Source of the DNA: Bacteroidales bacterium
GTDB taxonomy: Bacteria; Bacteroidota; Bacteroidia; Bacteroidales; WCHB1-69
Length of the DNA stretch: 20,234 nt
Direction: 5' to 3'
Assembly: GCA_023229985.1 (NCBI GenBank)
Contig: JALNYF010000038.1
Coordinates: 1 to 20,234, forward strand
In this document: piece after piece, positions 6,597-15,436 of the stretch
How positions within the stretch are numbered: the first letter of the stretch is position 1
Layout of the letters: the number at the start of each line of letters is the position of its first letter
The notes under the pieces: model-generated
Told to the model about the DNA's origin: nothing
The model's database searches: none
Seen by the model: only the letters and a program-made list of their open reading frames with translations
Made by a program: the position numbers and the translations under genes

Positions 6597-7760
6597 ATGA
6601 ATATATTAGTTGTTTTGCCACGTTTTCCGTATCCGCTTGAAAAAGGGGATAAATTACGTGCATACCATCAACTGCGTGTTCTATCACAGTTTCATACGTT
6701 GTATTTGGTTACGCTCAATGAAGTTTCTTTGAGTACCGTTGACATCGCTCACGTGCAGCGCTATTGCAAGGAAATTCATGTCATACAACTGACCCCGTTC
6801 AGTAAATTGATACACCTTGTTCGTTGTTTTTTTTCAGGACTTCCTTTGCAGTGCGGTTATTTTTATAAAAATGAAGCCCGCCGTACCATTTTGGACATTG
6901 TGGAGCGAATAAAACCCGACCGTATTTATTGCCAATTGATTAGAGTGGCAGAATACGTGAAAGACATTCCTATTCCCAAAACGTTGGATTATCAAGACGT
7001 TTTGTCAAAAGGAATGCAAAGACGCGCCGAGCAAGCCCCTTTTTACAAAAAACCACTTTTCAATTTTGAATACAAACGGTTACTTCGATATGAAGAGAAA
7101 ATTTTTTCTTCTTTTGATCATAAGGTCATTATCACGGAAGTCGATAGAGATTTGATACCACATATTGAAAACGAAACCATTCACATTATTGCCAATGGAG
7201 TTGATTTTGAGCAATATAAATATCAGGATGGAGAGAAAAAATATGATTTGCTTTTTGCCGGCAACATGAATTACCCCCCCAATATCGAAGCTGCCGAGTA
7301 TTTGGCAAAACAAGTCTTCCCGATTTTGCAAAAAGAGTTCCCCGACCTGACACTTGTCATTTGTGGCACGAATCCTACCTCAAAAGTAAAAGCTCTTCAA
7401 AATAAGCACATTATTGTTACCGGATGGGTGGAATCCATGGCAGAATATTATGCAAAATCACGCATCTTTATTGCTCCAATGCACTTGGGAACCGGTTTGC
7501 AAAACAAGTTATTGGAAGCAATGTCCATGAAATTGCCCTGCATCACCTCCACGTTGGCGGGAAATCCTTTGCGCGGAATAGAGAGCGAAAAGGAAATTAT
7601 CATCTGCAATACAACCACTGGATATGTTGAAATGGTGAAATTCTTGCTTCAAAATCCCGAAAAAAGAGCCGAAATCGGTGAAAATGGCTATCAATTTGTG
7701 AAAAGAAACTATAATTGGGAAACCATTAATGAGCAGTTGGCAAAAATCATCACGTCATGA
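6597..7760 (+). CDS. GT4-like glycosyltransferase
   Basis: GT-B fold sugar transferase of 387 residues, probably cytosolic or membrane-associated and acting in LPS, capsule or glycoprotein glycan assembly. The N-terminal acceptor domain starts MNILVVLPRFPYPLEKGDKLRAYHQL, a pattern shared with the sugar-transferase group that includes TIGR03087. The C-terminal donor domain begins near residue 215 (FAGNMNYPPNIEAAEYL) and has VTGWVESMAEYYAKSRIFIAP followed by GTGLQNKLLEAMSMKLP, carrying the acidic donor-site motif of GT4 enzymes. No signal peptide or clear membrane span is seen. The last four bases overlap the start of the IspD-family gene (ATGA), implying translational coupling. Sugar donor and acceptor cannot be read from the sequence. 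Confidence 0.88.
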   Translation: MNILVVLPRFPYPLEKGDKLRAYHQLRVLSQFHTLYLVTLNEVSLSTVDIAHVQRYCKEIHVIQLTPFSKLIHLVRCFFSGLPLQCGYFYKNEARRTILDIVERIKPDRIYCQLIRVAEYVKDIPIPKTLDYQDVLSKGMQRRAEQAPFYKKPLFNFEYKRLLRYEEKIFSSFDHKVIITEVDRDLIPHIENETIHIIANGVDFEQYKYQDGEKKYDLLFAGNMNYPPNIEAAEYLAKQVFPILQKEFPDLTLVICGTNPTSKVKALQNKHIIVTGWVESMAEYYAKSRIFIAPMHLGTGLQNKLLEAMSMKLPCITSTLAGNPLRGIESEKEIIICNTTTGYVEMVKFLLQNPEKRAEIGENGYQFVKRNYNWETINEQLAKIITS

Positions 7761-8467
7761 ACACGGTTGCCATTTTAGCGGGCGGCACGGGTGTAAGAGC
7801 CGGCGGAAATATCCCGAAACAATTTATTGAAATTGACGGCAAAGCAATAATTGAATACTCCTTGCAAGTCTTTGAAAATCATCCCTCTATTGATGAAATT
7901 CTGGTAGTGGTTCATCCTGATTATGAGGAAGAAATGCGAAAAATTTGGCAAAAAGGCATTTATCATAAGTGGAAGCAGACTTTGATGGGTGGCAAAGAGC
8001 GTTTTCATTCGTCATGGGCTGCCATTAGTGCCTGTGAAATGGGGGAGGATTCCCATCTGCTTATTCACGATGCCGCCCGCCCATTCGTGTCATCGGAACT
8101 TATCGACAGATTACTCGAGAAAATTCAATCCTATAGCGCAGTGCTCCCCGTCATTCCCGTTACTGATACCTTGGTGCAAGTGCAAGATGATCTTATCAAA
8201 AGCGCGCCTAATCGCTCGTTTTTTCGCCAAGTTCAAACTCCCCAAGCTTTTCAATTATCTATTATCAAAAAAGCATTTCAAATGGCAATTGATGATGTAA
8301 ATATTTGTGTAACAGATGACTGTAGTGTTGTTTTGAATTACCTGCCTGATGTCCCCATTGCTATGGTTGAAGGAGATAAAATAAATATAAAACTTACGTA
8401 TTCAACCGATATGGAGCTATTTAAAAATTTTTTTTTAGAAAAAAATAAAAACGTATTGCCAATTTAA
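7757..8467 (+). CDS. ispD: IspD-family cytidylyltransferase (MEP pathway, or a polysaccharide-type relative)
   Basis: Nucleotidyltransferase of 236 residues. As IspD it would make CDP-methylerythritol from CTP and 2-C-methyl-D-erythritol 4-phosphate for isoprenoid synthesis. Motifs: LAGGTGVRAGGNIPKQF at residues 7-23 with CTP-binding Arg14 and Lys21, the GGKERFHS segment, HDAARPFV, QTPQAF, TDDCSVV and the C-terminal NIKLT with the substrate-site Lys. It overlaps the upstream glycosyltransferase by 4 nt. The family also includes TarI-like ribitol-5-phosphate cytidylyltransferases; pairing with a glycosyltransferase and the loosely conserved middle segment leave that possible. The 3' end of this gene contains the rpmB -33 element. 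Confidence 0.8.
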   Translation: MNTVAILAGGTGVRAGGNIPKQFIEIDGKAIIEYSLQVFENHPSIDEILVVVHPDYEEEMRKIWQKGIYHKWKQTLMGGKERFHSSWAAISACEMGEDSHLLIHDAARPFVSSELIDRLLEKIQSYSAVLPVIPVTDTLVQVQDDLIKSAPNRSFFRQVQTPQAFQLSIIKKAFQMAIDDVNICVTDDCSVVLNYLPDVPIAMVEGDKINIKLTYSTDMELFKNFFLEKNKNVLPI

Positions 8468-8485
8468 AAAAAAAATGTATTTTTG
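8456..8485 (+). promoter_or_regulatory. rpmB promoter, overlapping the end of the IspD-family gene
   Basis: TTG (8456-8458), 19 bp, then TATTTTTG (8478-8485): exact Bacteroidetes spacing. The -33 element lies inside the last codons of the upstream gene. The L28 start codon is 44 bp past the -7 box. Confidence 0.8.
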
Positions 8486-8529
8486 CAACCCGATTTGAGA
8501 TAGAATAATAATATAAAAAAACGAATAAA

Positions 8530-8763
8530 ATGTCAAGAGTTTGCCAAATCACAGGAAAAAAAGTTATTGTAGGAAACAATGTTTCCCATTCCAATATTAA
8601 AACAAAAAGAACTTTCCAACCCAATCTCCATACGAAAAAATTCTTCGTACCGGAATTGAATGAGTGGGTGATGTTGAAAGTATCCGCCAAGGGTATTCGC
8701 AACATTAACAAAAAAGGCGTTTGGAAAAGTATTCTTGAAGCAGATAAAAAAGGGGTTTTATAA
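8530..8763 (+). CDS. rpmB: 50S ribosomal protein L28
   Basis: Small basic ribosomal protein of 77 residues. It starts MSRVCQITGKK, the usual L28 opening, continues with NNVSHSNIKTKRTFQPNL and the core TKKFFVPELNEWVMLKVSAKGIRNINKKG; length is normal for Bacteroidetes. It lacks CxxC pairs, so it is a zinc-free form. It has its own promoter and is closed by a terminator, giving a one-gene transcription unit. rpmG (L33) and the small DUF4295 gene, often found after rpmB in this phylum, are absent here: a TonB-dependent receptor follows instead. Confidence 0.97.
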   Translation: MSRVCQITGKKVIVGNNVSHSNIKTKRTFQPNLHTKKFFVPELNEWVMLKVSAKGIRNINKKGVWKSILEADKKGVL

Positions 8764-8790
8764 AATTTTGTTTGGATTTTATGAAGGAAG

Positions 8791-8824
8791 ACTGTCGTGC
8801 TGAAAAGGGCGGCAGTTTTTTTTT
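8791..8824 (+). terminator. Intrinsic terminator after rpmB
   Basis: ACTGTCGT (8791-8798) pairs with GCGGCAGT (8809-8816) over 8 bp, two of them G-T, around a 10-nt loop. The stem runs directly into nine T residues. Confidence 0.85.
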
Positions 8825-8882
8825 GGATCAATACAATAACTAACTGTTTTTTACGTATTATTTGTCTAATATCACATACAAG

Positions 8883-11360
8883 TTGAAGAGGATATCATTA
8901 GTTTTTATAGCGGTTTTTCTCGTTTACTCTGTTTCTTATGCACAACGTAGCATTGAGTTGCGAGGGACTATTCAAAACGAAAAAAACCAGTTGATAGAAA
9001 ATGTTGTGATAGTATGCGATGTTAATAATTCAGCTGTCATTTCCGATGCGGGGGGCAATTTCAAAATTTCGATTCCTTTTGAAAAAGAAATTTCGCTTTT
9101 GTTTCGCCATGTTTCCTACTATGATACTGTTTTTCATATTAATAGTAGCTATTGTAAAGATTCGGTTTTCCGTTTTGTGCTCCGATCGCTAAATCAGGAA
9201 CTGCCGGAAGTTAGAGTAACACAACTATACAATGATTCTTATACGCGCATCAATCCGAAATTATCCTACAAGTTGCCTTCCCCAACCGGCGGGGTGGAAT
9301 CGCTTATCAAAACGATGCCCGGCACCTCTTCTGTCAATGAGTTGAGCAGTCAGTATAATGTCCGTGGCGGAAATTATGATGAGAATTTGATTTTCGTGAA
9401 CGATATTCAGATTTATCGCCCTTTTTTAGTGCGTAGTGGTCAGCAGGAAGGACTTAGTTTCGTAAACCTCGATTTGACGAAGAGTGTTAAATTTTCTGCC
9501 GGCGGATTTGAAGCAAAATATGGCGATAAAATGTCGTCCGTCTTGGATGTAGAGTACAAAACTCCCAGTAAATACGGTGGCTCCTTTACGGCAAGTTTCC
9601 TCGGAGCATCAGCACATGCGGAGGGAAATGTGAACAATAAATTTACTTTTCTTGTCGGAGTTAGATATAAATCAAATAGTTATCTGCTTAAATCAATGGA
9701 GACCAAGGGAAGTTATAAACCCCGTTTCTTTGATACACAAATGTTGCTCACTTGGAAATTATCTCCCAAGTGGGATCTGGATTTTTTGGCTAATTTTTCT
9801 CGAAATAAATACCAATTTATTCCCGAAGACAGAGAAACCAATTTTGGGACTTTTTCTTCTTCACAACGCCTGACGATCTATTTCGATGGACAGGAAATTG
9901 ACCAATATGAAAGCTATTTGGGCGGCTTGACGCTCTCTTTCCGCCCCAATAAGAGAGATTTATACAAACTGATTGTTGCTTCTTATTATGCTAAAGAGAC
10001 AGAAACTTATGACTTGCAAAGTCAGTATTGGTTGGCAGATATCGAAGCCGATTTAGGGAGCGAAAGTGATGATATAGGTCAAGTTACTTCCATTCGTGGG
10101 GTGGGGTCTTTCCTTGAGCATACTCGAAATTACCTAACGGCGGTTGTCACATCGGCAGATTTGCGGGGCATACATAGTTTCACGCAAAATGTGGTACAAT
10201 GGGGTTTTAAAGTTCAAAATGAGATCATTAACGATAAAATTAAGGAATGGGAATTAAAGGATTCGAGTGGCTATACTCTTCCTTTCATCTATACCGAACC
10301 CGGAACACAAGTCGCTTTCGAAGACCCTTCACGATTATTGGAGTTCGGAAGTTTTTTTATTGCTAATAATCAGATTAATACATATCGTCTTAACGGATTT
10401 GTGCAATCAACTTGGACGATCGACAAGGCGTCCAAATTTGTCTTAAATAGTGGATTGAGGTTGCATTATTGGACTTTTAATCAAGAGTTTACGATTTCAC
10501 CACGCTTTATTCTGAACTATACACCGCAGTGGAAATATGATTGGGTCTTCAGATTGAAAGCAGGGAGTTATTACCAACCGCCGTTTTATCGTGAAATGCG
10601 CGCTGCCGACGGAACCTTAAACCGTAATATTCGTTCCCAACACTCCTATCAATTTGCACTTTCCACTGATTTTAGCTTTAGAATGTGGAAACGCCCATTT
10701 AAGCTCACGATGGAAGCCTATTATAAATATATGACGGACTTGATTTCATATAGTATTGATAATGTTAAGATTATATATTCTGCTGAAAATGATGCAAAAG
10801 GTTATGCAACCGGTTTGGACGTTAAATTGAGTGGTGAATTTATTGCAGGCATTGAATCGTGGATTTCGTTCTCTCTGATGAAAACAGAAGAGGATATTAT
10901 TGGTGATTTTTACTATGATGATGCGGGAAATCGAGTGGAACCCGGCTATATTCCACGTCCTTCCGACCAGCGATTTGCCGTCAATTTATTTTTTCAGGAT
11001 CATATTCCATTTTTTACCCCGATACGAGTTCATATTAACTTTGTATTTTCCAGTGGCTTACCGTATGGTGCGCCAAATGCCGAGCGTTATAAGCAAACAT
11101 TACGCACTTCGTGGTATCGACGCGTGGATATGGGTTTTTCTTACATGTTTTTTGAGCAGAATAGAGATAAAATGAGACATAAGAGTAAATTTTTCCGTGC
11201 CATTAATAGTGCGGGAATTTTCTTTGAAGTTTTCAATATATTGGGAATTAATAATGTCTCCTCTTATATGTGGATTACCGATATCAACAACGTAATGACC
11301 GCTGTTCCGAATTATCTTACTCCACGGTTGATTAATTTAAAATTGGCAGTTGAATTTTAA
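8883..11360 (+). CDS. TonB-dependent outer-membrane receptor with carboxypeptidase-like regulatory domain
   Basis: Outer-membrane active transporter of about 825 residues. In order: signal peptide KRISLVFIAVFLVYSVSYAQ (residues 2-21), a CarboxypepD-reg-like beta-sandwich (about 24-110), a plug domain (about 130-235) with the RGGNYDENLIFVNDIQIYRP stretch typical of TonB-box receptors, and a long beta-barrel ending in the terminal strand INLKLAVEF with aromatic C-terminal Phe. No in-frame ATG exists near the 5' end. TTG at 8883 was chosen because it gives a standard signal peptide; TTG at 8862 would add seven residues but lies in a near-match of a -7 box (TATTATTTG, 8856-8864). No SusD-type partner follows, so polysaccharide uptake is not indicated; substrate unknown. 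The next gene starts 3 bp after the stop. Confidence 0.9.
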   Translation: MKRISLVFIAVFLVYSVSYAQRSIELRGTIQNEKNQLIENVVIVCDVNNSAVISDAGGNFKISIPFEKEISLLFRHVSYYDTVFHINSSYCKDSVFRFVLRSLNQELPEVRVTQLYNDSYTRINPKLSYKLPSPTGGVESLIKTMPGTSSVNELSSQYNVRGGNYDENLIFVNDIQIYRPFLVRSGQQEGLSFVNLDLTKSVKFSAGGFEAKYGDKMSSVLDVEYKTPSKYGGSFTASFLGASAHAEGNVNNKFTFLVGVRYKSNSYLLKSMETKGSYKPRFFDTQMLLTWKLSPKWDLDFLANFSRNKYQFIPEDRETNFGTFSSSQRLTIYFDGQEIDQYESYLGGLTLSFRPNKRDLYKLIVASYYAKETETYDLQSQYWLADIEADLGSESDDIGQVTSIRGVGSFLEHTRNYLTAVVTSADLRGIHSFTQNVVQWGFKVQNEIINDKIKEWELKDSSGYTLPFIYTEPGTQVAFEDPSRLLEFGSFFIANNQINTYRLNGFVQSTWTIDKASKFVLNSGLRLHYWTFNQEFTISPRFILNYTPQWKYDWVFRLKAGSYYQPPFYREMRAADGTLNRNIRSQHSYQFALSTDFSFRMWKRPFKLTMEAYYKYMTDLISYSIDNVKIIYSAENDAKGYATGLDVKLSGEFIAGIESWISFSLMKTEEDIIGDFYYDDAGNRVEPGYIPRPSDQRFAVNLFFQDHIPFFTPIRVHINFVFSSGLPYGAPNAERYKQTLRTSWYRRVDMGFSYMFFEQNRDKMRHKSKFFRAINSAGIFFEVFNILGINNVSSYMWITDINNVMTAVPNYLTPRLINLKLAVEF

Positions 11361-11363
11361 TGA

Positions 11364-12842
11364 ATGCGAAGTATGGATTATGATGTGATTATTATCGGAG
11401 CCGGTTTGGGTGGCTTGGAGTGTGGCTATATATTGAGCAAAGAGGGGTTGAATGTTTGTGTTTTGGAACAAAACGCTCAGTTAGGCGGATGTTTGCAATC
11501 GTTCCGACGCGGAAATACGGTGTTCGATACGGGATTTCATTATGTGGGCGGCTTGCGTGAGGGCGAAGGCTTACATACCCTTTTCCGCTATTTCAACTTA
11601 CTGCATCTGCCTTGGTATGAGATGGATAAAGCCGGTTTTGATGAGGTCATTATCGGAAATCAATCATTTTGTTTCGCCAACGGATTCGACCATTTCGCCG
11701 ATTCTCTTTCTTCTCAATTCCCGAACCAGAGAGATAACTTGCGAAATTATTCTTCATTTTTAAAGCAAATAGCAGACAATCAATTGGATATATTAAGTCC
11801 AAATCCAAAAAATCTTAGTTCTTCTCAGCAATGGTTGGGAAGTTCCGCGTACCTCTTTTTGCAAAATACCATCTCCGATTCTTTGCTACAAACCGTTTTG
11901 TCAGGCACTTCAATCAAAATGGAACTGGATGAAGAAACGTTACCACTCTATATTTTTGGACAGATTAACTGCTCCTTTATTCAAAGTGCTTGGCGTTTGA
12001 AAGGGGGGAGTTATCAAATTGCCGATTCACTTGCCCAGCAGATAACAAATGCCGGAGGAACCGTCCGTAAGAATGCAAAAGTTACTGAAATCCAAGGTGA
12101 TAACAAACATATCGAAAAACTTATCTTGAATGGTCAGGAAGAATTGTCTGCTCAATTTATTATTTCTGATATTCACCCGCAATCGCTATTGCCGATCATT
12201 TCCACCAATTTATTGAAGAAGGCTTATCGAAGCAGAATAGGCGAGTTACGGAATAGTTTGGGGATGTTTACGGCCCATTTAAAATTGAAAAAAGATACTG
12301 TTTTATATCAAAATCGTAATCTTTTCATACATCAACAGCCTGATTTATGGCATCCTTTTGACCATTTGGACCAACCATCTGTCATGGTTCACTTTGCAGT
12401 GCCGAATGATCTCTCGCCGTTTGCCGATAATATTGATATTCTTACGTCGATGTCCTGGGACGAGGTGGCAAAATGGCAAAATTCGCAGCGCGGAGAACGA
12501 GCGGGCGACTATGAGAATTGGAAAGTGCTAAAAGCCAATCAATTAATTAAAATAGCAGCTGATTATATTCCGAAATTAGACAGTAGTGTTGAGGCAATTT
12601 ATACCTCTTCACCGCTCACCTATGCAGACTATATAGCCACTCCGGAAGGAAGCGCGTATGGGATATGCAAGGATTATAATAATTTGATATTTACTATGTT
12701 ACCTGCCAAAACGGGTATTAATAATCTTTTCTACACCGGACAAAATATGAATTTTCACGGAATACTTGGTGTAAGTATCACCTCTTTTTTAACGTGTAAA
12801 GAATTATTGGGGCACGATTGGTTGTATCGTGCTTTGAAGTAG
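11364..12842 (+). CDS. FAD-dependent oxidoreductase, CrtI/RetSat-like
   Basis: Flavoprotein of 492 residues in the phytoene-desaturase/all-trans-retinol 13,14-reductase superfamily. The N-terminus carries the dinucleotide-binding motif DVIIIGAGLGGLECGYIL followed by the ribose-binding acidic residue in VLEQN. Next are GGCLQSFRRGNTVFDTGFHYVGG, typical of this group, and the C-terminal FAD contact TGQNMNFHGILGVSITSF. The substrate is unknown: carotenoid- or retinoid-type names in databases come from homology only, and no other carotenoid genes are present here. It starts 3 bp after the TonB receptor stop, so co-transcription is likely. ATG at 11364 (MRSMDYD) and at 11373 (MDYD) are both possible; the second starts closer to the flavin fold. 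It converges with the NdpA gene with only 7 bp between stops. Confidence 0.88.
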   Translation: MRSMDYDVIIIGAGLGGLECGYILSKEGLNVCVLEQNAQLGGCLQSFRRGNTVFDTGFHYVGGLREGEGLHTLFRYFNLLHLPWYEMDKAGFDEVIIGNQSFCFANGFDHFADSLSSQFPNQRDNLRNYSSFLKQIADNQLDILSPNPKNLSSSQQWLGSSAYLFLQNTISDSLLQTVLSGTSIKMELDEETLPLYIFGQINCSFIQSAWRLKGGSYQIADSLAQQITNAGGTVRKNAKVTEIQGDNKHIEKLILNGQEELSAQFIISDIHPQSLLPIISTNLLKKAYRSRIGELRNSLGMFTAHLKLKKDTVLYQNRNLFIHQQPDLWHPFDHLDQPSVMVHFAVPNDLSPFADNIDILTSMSWDEVAKWQNSQRGERAGDYENWKVLKANQLIKIAADYIPKLDSSVEAIYTSSPLTYADYIATPEGSAYGICKDYNNLIFTMLPAKTGINNLFYTGQNMNFHGILGVSITSFLTCKELLGHDWLYRALK

Positions 12843-12849
12843 AAATCTT

Positions 12850-13890
12850 CTAAAATTCGTCCGTAAAAAATAACTGATAATATTTCATTCCGGTCGCTTC
12901 GTCGACTCCTTTTTTGATCAATTTATTGTCGCCGTGGATGTAAATATGGAAATTTTTGTCCAATTTAATAACGCTTTTGAAGTTTCTTGCCTGTTTTTTC
13001 ATGGCACTTTCCGAAATATTGAAAGAAGGGGGCACAATGACGTCGTGTTCTTGTTGATATTCTTGTTGGTATTCGTTAAAACTCTCTATTATTTCGGGTT
13101 GCGCAATGACTTCTTGTTTAAAATCTTCTATTTCAAAAGTTTCATTGCTTTTAAAGAAAGCGACAGATTTATTGAGTAATTCCACTTGATCGGCTTTAGA
13201 AGCTTCGAATTGGTCGGGGAAGCGTTCAACAACAAAGTTTTTGCACATGGATAAGACGTGTTGGGTGTTATAAAACTCATCTTTGCGTTGGCGGACGTGC
13301 AAGAAATCATCTATCCAATATTGTGCTTCGGCACCTTTGTTCGTGTTATCAACCACCGCCACTACGTAGCCTTGTTCTTTTTCCGAGTTAAAAATCAGGC
13401 AGCCTTTATCTAACTTGTTTAAACCGAATCCGTAATCACTTTCGACTACAAATTTGTCATTTTCCTGATGAACTTTCAAAAAACTATCTTTTGTTTCGGC
13501 TTTGAAAAGTCCGATAGCGTCTAAAACTTCATCTTCTAAAACACAATCTTTGAAATAGACCACATAAAATTCGCCGCTTTTAATTTTAGGATGGGTGCAT
13601 TGCTGATAGAGGTGTTGTGCTAAAATGAGGGAGGATTCTATAAGGTTTTCTTGGTCTTCAAAAATAGACGCAGCTGCTTGGTACGCCTCGTTCATTTCCA
13701 GTCCGTTTTCATTGAAGAATTGGAAATATTCATTCGTTTTGAAAGGGTATAAGAAGTAGGTTTTCAGCATATCTTTGACTTCGTCGCTGACGTTCAGAAA
13801 TTCGTGCGACAAATTCAATGGTTCATTAAGTTGTTTGTTTCCTACGGCGTGTATGATAATTGATTCAATAGTGGTATCTCCGAAGTGCAT
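12850..13890 (-). CDS. Nucleoid-associated protein, NdpA/YejK family
   Basis: Cytosolic protein of 346 residues matching the 37-kDa nucleoid-associated family (E. coli YejK is of similar length). Recognisable parts are the N-terminal IESIIIHAVGNK, the acidic middle, FYVVYFKDCVLEDEVLDAIGLFK, the conserved GFGLNKLDKGCLIFN segment, and the C-terminal KLDKNFHIYIHGDNKLIKKG followed by a YYQLFF tail. Homologues bind nucleoid DNA in E. coli; the molecular role is otherwise unclear. It follows sufB by 33 bp on the same strand. I found no TAnnTTTG box in that gap, so it is probably read from the sufB promoter. Confidence 0.9.
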   Translation of the reverse strand: MHFGDTTIESIIIHAVGNKQLNEPLNLSHEFLNVSDEVKDMLKTYFLYPFKTNEYFQFFNENGLEMNEAYQAAASIFEDQENLIESSLILAQHLYQQCTHPKIKSGEFYVVYFKDCVLEDEVLDAIGLFKAETKDSFLKVHQENDKFVVESDYGFGLNKLDKGCLIFNSEKEQGYVVAVVDNTNKGAEAQYWIDDFLHVRQRKDEFYNTQHVLSMCKNFVVERFPDQFEASKADQVELLNKSVAFFKSNETFEIEDFKQEVIAQPEIIESFNEYQQEYQQEHDVIVPPSFNISESAMKKQARNFKSVIKLDKNFHIYIHGDNKLIKKGVDEATGMKYYQLFFTDEF

Positions 13891-13923
13891 TAGTTTTGAT
13901 TTATTATATTAAAATTCAATATG

Positions 13924-15369
13924 TTAACCGATACTGTTTTTCAGGGTGATGCTTAATAATTCTTGGGCTTCTGCGGCAAATTCAAGGGGTAGTTTTTCAA
14001 GCACGCCCTTTGCGTAGCCATTGACAATCAGGCTGACAGCCTTTTCTTTGCTGATGCCGCGTTGTTGGCAATAAAATAATTGCTCTTCCGATATTTTGCC
14101 GGTAGAGGCTTCGTGTTCGAGCGTGGAAGAGTTGTTGTGGCAGTCGATATAGGGCCAAGTATGCGCCCCGCATTGGGCCCCCATCAGCAATGAATCGCAT
14201 TGTGAGAAATTGCGGGAATGGGTAGCCCCTTTGGTGATCTTCACTAAACCGCGGTAGCTGTTCTGGCTTTTTCCGGCAGAAATTCCTTTACTGACAATCA
14301 GACTGCGCGTGTTTTTGCCGATATGTATCATTTTTGTACCGGTATCGGCTTGTTGGAAGTTGTTGGTAACGGCTACCGAATAGAACTCTCCGACAGAATT
14401 GTCGCCTTGTAGTATGCAACTCGGATATTTCCATGTGACAGCAGAGCCGGTTTCCACTTGTGCCCACGAAATTTTGGAGCGGTCACCTTTGCAAAATCCC
14501 CGTTTTGTTACGAAATTATAGATTCCACCCTTGCCGTCTTTGTCACCCGGAAACCAATTCTGAACTGTTGCATATTTCACTTCGGCATCTTGCATGGCAA
14601 TGATCTCCACAATGGCTGCATGTAATTGATTTTCATCGCGTTGTGGTGCAGTACAGCCTTCTAAATAGCTGACGTATGCGCCTTCGTCGGCAATGAGCAG
14701 TGTACGTTCAAATTGCCCGGAATTCTTGGCATTAATACGGAAATAAGTAGATAAGTCAATCGGGCAACGAACTCCTTTGGGAATGTAGCAAAAGGATCCT
14801 TCGCTAAAAACTGCGGAGTTGAGGGCAGCAAAATAGTTATCCCCAATTGGCACAACCGTACCCAAATATTGTTTGACAATTTCGGGGTACTTCTTGACTG
14901 CTTCGCCGAAAGAGCAAAACAAAATACCTGCTTTTTCTAGCATATCCGAGTACATGGTTTTGACAGAAATAGAATCGATGACCGCATCTACAGCTACCCT
15001 TGATTCTGAGGGGGTTCCGTCTGCATTGGGGGCGGGTGTTTCTTTTTCATCCAATGATATCCCCAATTTGTCAAAAGTCTTCATCACTTCGGAATACTCT
15101 TGTTCTTTCGGAATCGATAGATAAATAATATCCTGATAATTAGGTTTTTGGTAGGAGAGGTGTGCCCACGATGGTTCTTTCATGGTTTGCCATTTGCGAA
15201 AAGCCTTCAACCGAAAATCAAGTAACCATTCGGGTTCCTCTTTGCGTTGCGAAATCATCCGTACAATTTCTTCATTCAACCCGCGCGGAAATTCCTCCAC
15301 CTCAATTTTTGATTCAAATCCGTGTTTGTAATCCTCTGATGTTATGCTGTTTATAATATTATCTTCCAT
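13924..15369 (-). CDS. sufB: Fe-S cluster assembly scaffold SufB
   Basis: Core subunit of the SufBCD scaffold, on which Fe-S clusters are built in the cytosol. The 481-residue length is normal. Signatures: VGSIxxxx-type N-terminal region EEPEWLLDFRLKAFRKW, the EGSFCYIPKGVRCPIDLSTYFRIN core, LEGCTAPQRDENQLHAA, TGSAVTWKYPSC, KGISAGKSQNSYRGLVKI and the catalytic-Cys region NFSQCDSLLMG, followed by LEHEASTGKI with the neighbouring His-Glu. The ATG at 15369 was chosen; an in-frame GTG at 15399 would add ten residues not typical of SufB. No sufC, sufD or sufS follows within the window: the next gene is the NdpA-type gene 33 bp away. A -7 box lies 60 bp upstream. Confidence 0.97.
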   Translation of the reverse strand: MEDNIINSITSEDYKHGFESKIEVEEFPRGLNEEIVRMISQRKEEPEWLLDFRLKAFRKWQTMKEPSWAHLSYQKPNYQDIIYLSIPKEQEYSEVMKTFDKLGISLDEKETPAPNADGTPSESRVAVDAVIDSISVKTMYSDMLEKAGILFCSFGEAVKKYPEIVKQYLGTVVPIGDNYFAALNSAVFSEGSFCYIPKGVRCPIDLSTYFRINAKNSGQFERTLLIADEGAYVSYLEGCTAPQRDENQLHAAIVEIIAMQDAEVKYATVQNWFPGDKDGKGGIYNFVTKRGFCKGDRSKISWAQVETGSAVTWKYPSCILQGDNSVGEFYSVAVTNNFQQADTGTKMIHIGKNTRSLIVSKGISAGKSQNSYRGLVKITKGATHSRNFSQCDSLLMGAQCGAHTWPYIDCHNNSSTLEHEASTGKISEEQLFYCQQRGISKEKAVSLIVNGYAKGVLEKLPLEFAAEAQELLSITLKNSIG

Positions 15370-15428
15370 ATTGATTTTTTTCTGTATGAAGCCAATCACA
15401 CCTCTGATGAGGTCAAATTTGCAGGCTG

Positions 15429-15436
15429 CAAAATTA
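15429..15436 (-). promoter_or_regulatory. -7 box of sufB
   Basis: The minus strand reads TAATTTTG, an exact TAnnTTTG match, 59 bp before the sufB ATG. No TTG is seen 19 bp upstream, so a weak or activator-dependent promoter is possible. Confidence 0.5.

Noticed and set aside
8421..8831. 136-codon minus-strand frame
   Set aside because: It is antisense to rpmB, its promoter and its terminator; the residues are mainly Phe and Leu from poly-A/T tracts.
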